The position numbers were made by a program, and so were the translations under genes. A stretch of DNA of 12,785 bases, from the NCBI GenBank assembly GCA_012841255.1, contig DUUZ01000010.1, forward strand, positions 1-12,785, written 5' to 3'. Of this stretch, positions 1 through 9,120 are shown in pieces. A model generated the notes under the pieces. That model ran no database searches. It was not told the origin of the DNA and saw only the letters and a program-made list of their open reading frames with translations. How positions within the stretch are numbered: the stretch's first letter is position 1; the number at the start of each line of letters is the position of its first letter. Source of the DNA: Clostridiaceae bacterium. Lineage in GTDB: Bacteria > Bacillota > Clostridia > Saccharofermentanales > DTU023.

Positions 1-1
1 C

Positions 2-265
2 CGCTTGCTTCCTCTGAAACCTCATCCCCGATCCACTCTGAAACTGCTCAAGGACATGCATGCAGAGCCTTCCCGGTCTTTTTTTGTGGGGGACAGCGAT
101 GTCGATATCCTGACCGGCCAGACTGCCGGCATGCATACCATCGGAGTGACCTGGGGCTTTCGGAGCCGCGAGGAACTGGCGGGTTTGAAACCTGACCTGC
201 TGGCCGATCAGCCGGAAGAAATCACGGCTTACATCCGGGAAGTTACAGGCCGCCTCTCCGGATAG
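2..265 (+). CDS. gph: HAD-superfamily phosphatase, phosphoglycolate phosphatase type (3' part only)
   Basis: The open frame enters from the left edge, so only the last 87 residues are present. They hold the C-terminal half of a HAD hydrolase core. The KPHP motif near the beginning supplies the conserved motif III lysine, and GDSDVDI is the acidic motif IV that binds magnesium. The following stretch GVTWGFRSREEL is typical of Gph and pyrophosphatase-like (PpaX) HAD enzymes. The family removes phosphate from 2-phosphoglycolate or similar small phosphomonoesters in the cytosol. The nucleophile motif DxDGT and the cap domain lie outside the window, so substrate cannot be judged. The last 23 bases overlap the 3' end of the opposite-strand ligase gene. 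The HAD assignment is firm; the gph label is a subfamily guess. Confidence 0.85.
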   Translation, partial: RLLPLKPHPRSTLKLLKDMHAEPSRSFFVGDSDVDILTGQTAGMHTIGVTWGFRSREELAGLKPDLLADQPEEITAYIREVTGRLSG

Positions 266-1979
266 CCTCTTTTTCCTCCAGGAGCCGGGTGTCTATTTTT
301 CCGATCAGGGTCTTGGGGAATTCCTCCAGATATTCAAACTCCTTGGGGACGGCATAGGGGAGAAGGCGTTTCGCAACAGCCTCTACAATGCGCTCCTCCA
401 GAGCCTTCTTGTCGGTGTCCGGCTTGACTTTCAGGAAGGCCTTGACCACCTGCATGCGGTAGGGATGGGGGATTCCGATGACCGCTGTTTGCAGGACCTC
501 GGGCATGCTGGCGATGATCTCCTCAATCTGGGCCGGGAAAACAGGGATACCCGAGACCTTGATCATGCGTTTCAGCCGGCTGGTGAAGTGATAATAGCCG
601 TCCGGATCCCGGTAACCCAGATCGCCTGTCTCCACCCAGACCTTGCCGTCGTCATGAAGAACCAGGGTCTCCCGGGTGGCCTCCTCGTCATTCAGGTAGC
701 CGGCCATGACGGTCGGGCCGGTGACGCAGATCTCGCCCCTTTCACCGTCCGCCTTCATTTCCCTGGTTTCCGGGTCAATAATTTTCATCTCCATGTTGGC
801 CAGCGGATGGCCGATGCCGTTGCGGTCGGAAGATTTGTCGTGTGTGATGCTGCAGACGGTGACGGTTTCAGTCAGCCCGTAGCCTTCCCGCAGCCGGCAG
901 GCGGAACCCCGTTCTTTCAGGAAGCGGTCAAAGCGTTCCTTGAGTTCGGGCGTCAGGGAGTCGCCGCCGCAGAAAATGGCCTTGAAAGAGGACAGGTCGG
1001 CCTTTTGCATGACCGGGGCATTCAGGAGGGCTTCGAAGAGGGTGGGGACCCCGGCGATCAGGGTCGGTCTCTCCTTCTTGATGATAGAGGCCATGCCCTT
1101 GGTTGAGAATTGCGGGACCAGAATGCTGCAGGCTCCGTTGACCAGCATGGCATGGAGGCCGATGCAAAGGCCGAATCCGTGAAAGAGAGGGAGCACGTTG
1201 ACGAAGGATTCCCCGTAGGGCGGGGGTGCACCGGCCGGTACTCCGATGGCCGCAAAGATGGGGACGGCAATACTGTTGAAGTTCCGGTCCGTCAGCATGA
1301 TGGTCTTGGCAGCTCCCGTGGTGCCCCCGCTGTGAAGGTACACAGCAACACGGTCCGATCCTTCCGGAGCCTGGGGGAGGCTTTCGACCCGTCCCCGGTC
1401 AAGGAGTTCCTGCCAGCGGATCCAGGCATCATTTCGGGGCATCTGGCGCATGGCCTTGCGGGTTTTGGTCAGCCAAAGGCCAAAACGGCTCAGGGCACCG
1501 CCCGAGCGGGCCATGGGCGAAACCAGGATATGCCGGAGGGGGGAATCTGCCCGCTTGGCTTCGATCTGCTCCGCCAGGCGGCCGATGAAAAGATCGGGAA
1601 GGCAGAGGTAAGAGCTTCGGGTATTCTCAATGATCTCCATGACATAGGCGGCCGGGGCCAGGGGGTGGATCATATTGCAGATGCCGCCCAGACGGTTGAC
1701 GGCGTAATAGAGGATGGCTGTCTCCGGTGTATTGGGCATGCAGATGGCAAAGACATCGCCCTCACGAAAACCCAGGGCCTGGATGCCTCTGGCACAGCTT
1801 TCAATTTCGTCCAGGAGACGGCCGTAGGACATGCGGACACCAAGGAAGGAAAGGGCCGGCTCCCCGGGCCGCTCCTGTCCGCGCTTGCGGACCAGGGCAT
1901 ACATGCTTTCATCGGGGATTTCGACATATTCGGAAAAGGCCGGATCGATGATTGCCGGATCGGGAAACTGTCTGCTCAT
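243..1979 (-). CDS. AMP-binding acyl-CoA synthetase / ligase (ANL superfamily)
   Basis: This 578-residue protein is a full-length adenylate-forming ligase. The family activates a carboxylic acid with ATP to an acyl-adenylate and then usually transfers it to CoA. Visible core motifs are the phosphate-binding loop HSGGTTGAAKTIM (about residues 216-228), GYGLTET (366-372), TGDLG (451-455), the hinge region KRMIKVSG (470-477), and the C-terminal TLIGKIDTR with the expected catalytic lysine at about 561. The P-loop departs from the common TTGxPKG form (TTGAAKT here). The ATG start has an AGGAGG Shine-Dalgarno at 1986-1991, 6 bases away. The gene is divergent from radA and overlaps the HAD gene tail-to-tail. 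Medium- or long-chain fatty acids are plausible substrates, but the sequence does not settle this. No signal peptide or transmembrane segment is evident. Confidence 0.9.
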   Translation of the reverse strand: MSRQFPDPAIIDPAFSEYVEIPDESMYALVRKRGQERPGEPALSFLGVRMSYGRLLDEIESCARGIQALGFREGDVFAICMPNTPETAILYYAVNRLGGICNMIHPLAPAAYVMEIIENTRSSYLCLPDLFIGRLAEQIEAKRADSPLRHILVSPMARSGGALSRFGLWLTKTRKAMRQMPRNDAWIRWQELLDRGRVESLPQAPEGSDRVAVYLHSGGTTGAAKTIMLTDRNFNSIAVPIFAAIGVPAGAPPPYGESFVNVLPLFHGFGLCIGLHAMLVNGACSILVPQFSTKGMASIIKKERPTLIAGVPTLFEALLNAPVMQKADLSSFKAIFCGGDSLTPELKERFDRFLKERGSACRLREGYGLTETVTVCSITHDKSSDRNGIGHPLANMEMKIIDPETREMKADGERGEICVTGPTVMAGYLNDEEATRETLVLHDDGKVWVETGDLGYRDPDGYYHFTSRLKRMIKVSGIPVFPAQIEEIIASMPEVLQTAVIGIPHPYRMQVVKAFLKVKPDTDKKALEERIVEAVAKRLLPYAVPKEFEYLEEFPKTLIGKIDTRLLEEKEAIRRGGL

Positions 1980-2042
1980 AGGGTTCCTCCTCGTAAGCCG
2001 GGACAGATTGGGTCCTGCCCTGCCGTTAAGATGAATGAAGGT

Positions 2043-2051
2043 ATTCTACCA
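2043..2051 (-). promoter_or_regulatory. Candidate extended -10 promoter for the AMP-binding ligase gene
   Basis: On the - strand the sequence reads TGGTAGAAT, an extended -10 (TGn plus a TAGAAT hexamer). It would start a transcript near 2036 with a leader of about 57 bases before the ligase ATG at 1979. No convincing -35 hexamer sits 16-18 bases upstream, so the call rests on the extended -10 alone. Confidence 0.35.
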
Positions 2052-2069
2052 TTTATGGGGGGCATCCCC

Positions 2070-2085
2070 TATACTTGACGGTATA
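2070..2085. promoter_or_regulatory. Dyad TATAC-N6-GTATA with a -10-like hexamer, upstream of radA
   Basis: A perfect 5-base inverted repeat with a 6-base centre lies 23 bases before the radA start. Its left arm runs into TATACT (2070-2075), which resembles a -10 element for radA, but no good -35 is seen at the correct distance. The dyad could be an operator or only AT-rich promoter DNA. It lies in the 129-base divergent gap 1980-2108, which otherwise shows no gene. Confidence 0.25.
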
Positions 2086-2108
2086 AGCGCAAAGAAGGGA
2101 TCGAGATC

Positions 2109-3503
2109 TTGGCAAAAGTAAAAACACTCTATGTCTGCGGCGACTGCGGCCATGAAACCAGCGGCTGGCTGGGCCGCTGCCCCTCCTGCGGAGCATGGAA
2201 TTCCTTCCGGGCCGAAGAAGAGACGAAGCCTGTCAATGCCGGGACCCGGACCGGAAGCTGGCTCATGGCCGGGGAGGGGACCGAACTGGTCGATCTGTCC
2301 GGGGTATCCGCCCGGCCGGAGGAAAAGGAAAAGACCGGGATACCGGAACTTGACCGGGTACTGGGGGGCGGTCTGGTCAAGGGTTCCCTGCTACTTCTGG
2401 GCGGCGACCCGGGGATCGGCAAGTCGACTTTGGCCCTCTCCATCTTGGGCCACAATCATAAAGGGGAGATTCTTTACGTCAGCGGTGAGGAGTCGCCGGC
2501 TCAGATCAGCATGCGGGCCGCCCGGCTGGGATTCCAGGACCGGGGCATTCCGCTTCTTGCCAGCACCCGCCTGTCCTCCATAGAGAAGGTCCTGACCGAA
2601 GGGCGGCCCAGGATCGCCGTCATTGACTCCATCCAGACCGTCTATTCGGACGAGATCGGTTCGGCCCCGGGCTCCGTTGCCCAGGTCAGGGAAGCCGGTA
2701 TGGCCTTCCTGCGCCTGGCCAAAGCCCTGGACATCACCATTATTCTGACCGGCCATGTCACCAAGGAAGGTTCGATCGCCGGGCCCCGGGTGCTGGAGCA
2801 TATGGTGGATACCGTCCTCTATTTTGAAGGGGAGAAAGACAGCCCGCTCCGGATCCTCCGTTCCGTCAAGAACAGGTTTGCCGCCACCGATGAAATCGGC
2901 ATCTTTGAGATGACGGGCAGAGGCCTGATCTCCGTTGAAGAGGCGACGGGGCTTTTCCTGGACGGCAAGCCTGAGAATGTCCCGGGCTCGGCAGTCAGCG
3001 CCGTTCTGGAGGGGAGCCGGCCCCTGCTTGTGGAAATCCAGGCCCTGACGGTCAAGTCCAACTACGGTTCCCCCATCCGCATGTCCCAGGGGCTGGACCG
3101 GTCCCGGCTCATCATGCTCATGGCCGCCGCCGAGAAAAAAACCGGCATCGATCTTTCCGCCATGGACGCCTATGTCAATGTAACGGGCGGCATGAAGATC
3201 AAGGAGACCTCCGTGGACCTGGCGGTGCTGGCGGCCCTCCTGTCCAGCGTCCGGGATGAACCGGCCGCTGCCGACGCAGTCATTGTCGGGGAGGTGGGGC
3301 TGACCGGGGAGATCCGTTCGGTTGCCCGCATGTCCGAATCTTTGGAGGAAGCCTTCCGGGCAGGCTGGACCCGCTTCATTGTGCCGGCTTCGGCCCAGGC
3401 CAAGCTCCGGCGTTTCGAAAAGAACAAGGATGTCAAAGTCTATTATGTCAGCGAGCTGAATGAAGCCTTTGACCTTATTTTTTCAAAGGAAGAACGGCCA
3501 TGA
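2109..3503 (+). CDS. radA: DNA repair protein RadA (Sms)
   Basis: RadA is a RecA-like ATPase that helps process recombination intermediates by promoting branch migration. The 464-residue length is normal. In order there are a four-cysteine zinc finger (C10, C13, C24, C27), a Walker A loop GGDPGIGKST (98-107), a Walker B strand ending in VIDS (171-174), the RadA signature at 254-258, and a C-terminal Lon-like domain with GEVGLTGEIR (393-402). The signature reads KNRFA where the family normally has KNRFG. The start is TTG at 2109: the protein then begins MAKVKT, as RadA proteins usually do, and AGAAGGGA ends 8 bases upstream. The stop overlaps the ispD start by 4 bases (ATGA), suggesting translational coupling. 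Confidence 0.97.
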   Translation: MAKVKTLYVCGDCGHETSGWLGRCPSCGAWNSFRAEEETKPVNAGTRTGSWLMAGEGTELVDLSGVSARPEEKEKTGIPELDRVLGGGLVKGSLLLLGGDPGIGKSTLALSILGHNHKGEILYVSGEESPAQISMRAARLGFQDRGIPLLASTRLSSIEKVLTEGRPRIAVIDSIQTVYSDEIGSAPGSVAQVREAGMAFLRLAKALDITIILTGHVTKEGSIAGPRVLEHMVDTVLYFEGEKDSPLRILRSVKNRFAATDEIGIFEMTGRGLISVEEATGLFLDGKPENVPGSAVSAVLEGSRPLLVEIQALTVKSNYGSPIRMSQGLDRSRLIMLMAAAEKKTGIDLSAMDAYVNVTGGMKIKETSVDLAVLAALLSSVRDEPAAADAVIVGEVGLTGEIRSVARMSESLEEAFRAGWTRFIVPASAQAKLRRFEKNKDVKVYYVSELNEAFDLIFSKEERP

Positions 3504-4207
3504 AAGAGCCTGCCGTCATCGCCATCCTCCTGGCCGCCGGTCAGGGCAGCCGCTTCGGCGGGGAGAAAAATAAGCTGTTTGCCGAACTCCAGGGGATTTC
3601 GGTCCTGGAACGGTCCGCCCGCATCCTCCTCGAGCATCCCGGTATTTCCAGACTCCTGACCGTCACGTCCCAAGCTGAGGAAGACCGTGTCCGGACCCTC
3701 TTTGAAAAAGCCTTCCCTGAGCATGACATCCCGGTCGTCCGGGGCGGGGAGAGCCGGCAGGAATCCGCCCTCCTGGGCCTTATGGCGGCCCGGGAACTCA
3801 TGCCCGAAAAGAGGGGGGAGCGGACCCTGGTTCTCATCCATGACGCCGCCCGCTGCCTTCTTCCGGCCCCGGTCATCAGCAGGGCTCTGGAAGTGATCAA
3901 TAAAGACCGCTGCGGGACAGCTCCGGGCGTTCCTGTCGCCGATACGATCCGGCTCTTGGATGAGGAAGGGGCCGTCGAAAGAACCCTGCCCCGGCCCCGG
4001 CTTTCGGCCATGCAGACCCCTCAGGGTGCAGATCTGGATGTCCTCTTGCAGGCCGCTCTCCTGGCCCGGGAGGCCGGAATTTCTGTCACGGATGACCTGG
4101 AACTTCTGATCCGGATCGGCTATCCGGTCCGCCTGATTCCCGGGGACCGGAAGAATATTAAGATCACCACTTGGGAAGATGCCCTTCTGGCTGAATCTTT
4201 TTTGTGA
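3500..4207 (+). CDS. ispD: 2-C-methyl-D-erythritol 4-phosphate cytidylyltransferase
   Basis: IspD joins CTP to 2-C-methyl-D-erythritol 4-phosphate in the non-mevalonate (MEP) isoprenoid pathway, in the cytosol. The 235-residue length fits. Visible motifs are the nucleotide-binding LAAGQGSRFG (11-20) with a lysine at 25, GGESRQES (82-89), HDAAR (114-118), GVPVADTIR (143-151), TPQ (173-175), TDDLELL (197-203) and the closing GDRKNIKIT (215-223), whose final lysine is a conserved substrate-site residue. The ATG overlaps the radA stop, so the two genes probably share a transcript. ispF, a frequent partner, does not follow; the next gene is unrelated and has its own promoter. Confidence 0.95.
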   Translation: MKEPAVIAILLAAGQGSRFGGEKNKLFAELQGISVLERSARILLEHPGISRLLTVTSQAEEDRVRTLFEKAFPEHDIPVVRGGESRQESALLGLMAARELMPEKRGERTLVLIHDAARCLLPAPVISRALEVINKDRCGTAPGVPVADTIRLLDEEGAVERTLPRPRLSAMQTPQGADLDVLLQAALLAREAGISVTDDLELLIRIGYPVRLIPGDRKNIKITTWEDALLAESFL

Positions 4208-4235
4208 CGCAGACCCTTCCTGCCGTTCCTTTTTT

Positions 4236-4263
4236 TTGACAGGCGAGCGGGCACCTTTATTAT
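4236..4263 (+). promoter_or_regulatory. Sigma-A-type promoter for the PP2C-like/LysM gene
   Basis: A perfect -35 TTGACA (4236-4241) is separated by 16 bases from a -10 TATTAT (4258-4263). Transcription would begin near 4270, giving a leader of about 70 bases before the ATG at 4339. It lies in the 131-base gap after ispD and makes the LysM gene an independent unit. No strong terminator for radA-ispD is visible before it. Confidence 0.65.
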
Positions 4264-4326
4264 CATTTGTGATAGACTGTCAGAAATAAGAGATGCGCTT
4301 TGGCGTGTCGCTGTGAGATTAATTTC

Positions 4327-4332
4327 AGGAGG
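4327..4332 (+). promoter_or_regulatory. Shine-Dalgarno AGGAGG that fixes the start at 4339
   Basis: AGGAGG lies 6 bases before ATG 4339. It decides against an in-frame TTG at 4300, which would add 13 residues, has no ribosome binding site and leaves this Shine-Dalgarno inside the gene. Confidence 0.8.
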
Positions 4333-4338
4333 CTTCCT

Positions 4339-6015
4339 ATGGCTAAGGCACCAGCGCCGACAACGACCCGTTTGATGACTACCGTCAACGCCCGCTACTA
4401 TCCGGTTGAAGGCGTGGCGGATGCATATTGTCTGGACGGCAGATTCCCCGGCAAGCGCGAACTGCGCGCCGTGAACAATACGGTGGACCGAGAAGGGCGC
4501 GGCTTTTTAGTTTCTGTGTTCGCTCATCCTTCAGATATTCGCAGGCCGGAGGCCTGGCAGGAACCTTTGAAGCGGCTGGCCGGTCAGGTCGGCTCCGACC
4601 GGGGGGATATTGACACCGATATCAACGACCTGGCAGAGGCAGCCCTGGATGTCACAGGCGGCCTGAAACTTTCAGATGAAACTGCCAGGGAACCCTATTT
4701 CGCGGGGGTCATTGTCCGGGACGGCGAAATGGCTGCCGTCACGGTCGGAGACGGCCTGGCCTTCATTTACAGGCAGGAAGTTCTCTACCCCCTGACCGGG
4801 AGCAGCAAGAAGCTGGATCCGACCGACCTTTACGGCGAAGTAGTAGAGGGAATCCAGGACTTCATTGCCGGAGAGGCGGGAGCCATCCGTTACTCCAATA
4901 TCGCCCAGGTTGAAAAGGGCGACCTGATCATCCTTTGCAACGGCGAACTCTTCGACGTCATCGGACAAAAGGAAATCATGAGACTTCTGGCCGATTCCGA
5001 GGATCAGCTGGATGCTGCCGGCCTGCTTTTGACGGCCGCAGCGTCTCAGATGCCCGGAACCCCCATCCAGGTCGCCGTCTCGAAAATTGAAGATTTAAGT
5101 ACGGCGGAACAGGCAACCAAATTCAGCCTGGGCCGTTTTGCCACCCAGGCCATGGAGCCTGTGGTCCTCCCCGAGGTATCCGAAGCCGATTCGGCCCTGG
5201 CCCGTACCCAGCGCTATGAGCGCCAGGATATGGTGGACCGGATCCGGCGTGAAGCGCCGCCGGAAGCTCACGCGGAAAGGATCAAGCCCGTCGACTGGAG
5301 TATGCCGCCGCTGCCTGTCAGCGAAGCGACAGAACCTTTCGAGACGGTGGTGCCCCGCATGGATGACCGGGACGACTATTACGAGGATTTGTCCGGGCCC
5401 GCGCCCGAGACGGATTTCCCCGGTTTCGCCTACACACCGGCCGCCCAGAAGCGCAGCCGCGAACGGGCCCAGTACAAGGAATACGACGAACGCGACCGCT
5501 GGGATACCGGGGATGAACTCGATGACCGTCAGGGCGGCTATGGCGGCTATGACGATTATGAGGATGACTACGACGACTATGACGACGGCTACAGAAGAAG
5601 GCCGCGCCAAAGCTCTGACCGGACCCGCAGGATTGTCTTCTACGCGGTCCTGATCACCATCATCCTGGTCTGTATCATCGCCCTGGTCCAACTCCTGTCC
5701 GGCGGCAAAAAGCCGGCGGAGACCGACCCGGTTGAGACTACGGCACCGATTGTGGTCCCCAGTGATCCGGATCCCGTCGAGACAACGGCCCCTTCGGAAA
5801 CCACCGAACCGACGACTTCCGCACCGGAAGCCACGGACAGGATGCATGTCGTTGTGACCGGGGATACCTGGTGGGGCATCTGCATGCGCTACTACGACCG
5901 GGCCAGCGAGAGCCTCTGTGAACAGCTGGCGGCCTACAACGAAATGAGTGTCAACAATCTCTTCGTGGGCAACGAGATCGCCATTCCGCCGCTGTCTGAA
6001 CTCTTGGGCGACTGA
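4339..6015 (+). CDS. Membrane protein: degenerate PP2C-like domain, acidic linker, TM helix, extracellular LysM
   Basis: The 558-residue protein has no recognised name. Residues about 10-250 look like a PP2C-fold domain: VTVGDGLAF (134-142) matches the VGDSRAY motif, and GDLIILCNGELFD (194-206) matches the GDxLLLCSDGLxD motif. The metal-binding aspartates appear lost: SDG is replaced by NGE, the expected DGMGGH region reads VFAHPSD, and the DN motif near 240 reads GTP. It is therefore probably a pseudophosphatase. A long acidic linker follows, with an Asp/Tyr-rich tract at about 404-418 and then RRRPRQ. A single transmembrane helix spans about 432-453, and a Thr/Glu/Pro-rich stalk contains DPVETTAP twice. 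A LysM domain (about 501-551, beginning HVVVTGDTWWGIC) ends the protein. Positive residues before the helix predict N-inside, LysM-outside, so the protein could link the cell wall to a cytosolic partner. That role is inference; the LysM and helix calls are firm, the PP2C call moderate. Confidence 0.8.
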   Translation: MAKAPAPTTTRLMTTVNARYYPVEGVADAYCLDGRFPGKRELRAVNNTVDREGRGFLVSVFAHPSDIRRPEAWQEPLKRLAGQVGSDRGDIDTDINDLAEAALDVTGGLKLSDETAREPYFAGVIVRDGEMAAVTVGDGLAFIYRQEVLYPLTGSSKKLDPTDLYGEVVEGIQDFIAGEAGAIRYSNIAQVEKGDLIILCNGELFDVIGQKEIMRLLADSEDQLDAAGLLLTAAASQMPGTPIQVAVSKIEDLSTAEQATKFSLGRFATQAMEPVVLPEVSEADSALARTQRYERQDMVDRIRREAPPEAHAERIKPVDWSMPPLPVSEATEPFETVVPRMDDRDDYYEDLSGPAPETDFPGFAYTPAAQKRSRERAQYKEYDERDRWDTGDELDDRQGGYGGYDDYEDDYDDYDDGYRRRPRQSSDRTRRIVFYAVLITIILVCIIALVQLLSGGKKPAETDPVETTAPIVVPSDPDPVETTAPSETTEPTTSAPEATDRMHVVVTGDTWWGICMRYYDRASESLCEQLAAYNEMSVNNLFVGNEIAIPPLSELLGD

Positions 6016-6041
6016 CCGTCAGACGACGGCTCGTAACTGAC

Positions 6042-6065
6042 AAGGCCCGGAAAATCCGGGCCTTT
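6042..6065 (+). terminator. GC-rich hairpin after the LysM gene, probable terminator
   Basis: AAGGCCCGGA (6042-6051) pairs perfectly with TCCGGGCCTT (6055-6064) around an AAA loop, 26 bases after the stop at 6015. Only a short run of T follows, so termination may be partial. The hairpin lies 31 bases before alaS and could also act as a simple attenuator. No T-box hallmark is seen in the 80-base gap. Confidence 0.6.
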
Positions 6066-6095
6066 GCACATAAGAATATTCAGGAGAAGAAAATC

Positions 6096-8750
<2,655 letters not shown>

Positions 8751-8769
8751 GGCTAAGGAGAACGGTATT

Positions 8770-9120
8770 ATGGACGACTGTATTTTCTGCAAAATTGCAA
8801 AAGGGGAGATTCCCTCCCGCAAGGTCTATGAAGACGGCCATGTTGTCGCCTTCTGGGACCTGGCGCCCGTGGCACCGGTCCATATCCTGATCGTACCCAA
8901 GGCCCATTATCCCAATCTCTATGAGATGACGGGCCATCCGGAGGGCCTTGCGGCCCTGGACCGGCTGCACCGGGCTCTGCCCGAGGTCGTCCGGGTTTCC
9001 GGCCTTTCCGACAAGGGCTTCCGCCTGATCAACAACTGCGGCGAAAACGCCGGTCAGACGGTCATGCATGTGCATTACCATCTGATCGGCGGCATGGAAC
9101 TGGGCCCCCGTATTATTTAA
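8770..9120 (+). CDS. HIT-family (histidine triad) nucleotide-binding hydrolase, HinT-like
   Basis: This 116-residue protein is a complete HinT-type enzyme. It begins CIFCKIAKGEIPS, with Cys4 and Cys7 of the N-terminal zinc-site pattern, and carries the histidine triad QTVMHVHYHLIGG with H100, H102 and H104. HinT enzymes hydrolyse purine nucleoside phosphoramidates and, in studied bacteria, aminoacyl-adenylates released by tRNA synthetases. Its place 19 bases after alaS, with its own AAGGAG (8755-8760), suggests cotranscription with alaS, and clearing of alanyl-AMP is an appealing but unproven role. Its TAA stop abuts the stop of the opposite-strand PRPP synthetase gene with no base between. 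Confidence 0.95.
   Translation: MDDCIFCKIAKGEIPSRKVYEDGHVVAFWDLAPVAPVHILIVPKAHYPNLYEMTGHPEGLAALDRLHRALPEVVRVSGLSDKGFRLINNCGENAGQTVMHVHYHLIGGMELGPRII

Noticed and set aside
1110..2078. A 322-codon + strand open frame opposite the AMP-binding ligase
   Set aside because: Low-complexity translation, no domain, fully explained as the complement of the ligase gene.
4209..4237. A terminator after ispD (GCAG/CTGC followed by a run of T)
   Set aside because: The stem is only 4 base pairs and is separated from the T-run, which overlaps the -35 of the next promoter; too weak to call.
4300..4338. An upstream in-frame TTG start for the LysM gene
   Set aside because: It has no Shine-Dalgarno, whereas AGGAGG stands 6 bases before ATG 4339.
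5549..5592. A tandem DNA repeat in the Asp/Tyr-rich tract
   Set aside because: The repetition is in amino acids; the codons vary and no fixed unit repeats at the DNA level.
5095..5847. A 250-codon - strand frame with hydrophobic stretches inside the LysM gene
   Set aside because: The hydrophobic runs are the complement of Asp/Tyr codons in the linker tract. The + strand frame has a promoter, an AGGAGG site and recognisable domains.
6016..6095. A T-box riboswitch before alaS
   Set aside because: The gap is only 80 bases and contains neither a specifier stem nor the conserved T-box sequence; only a simple hairpin is present.
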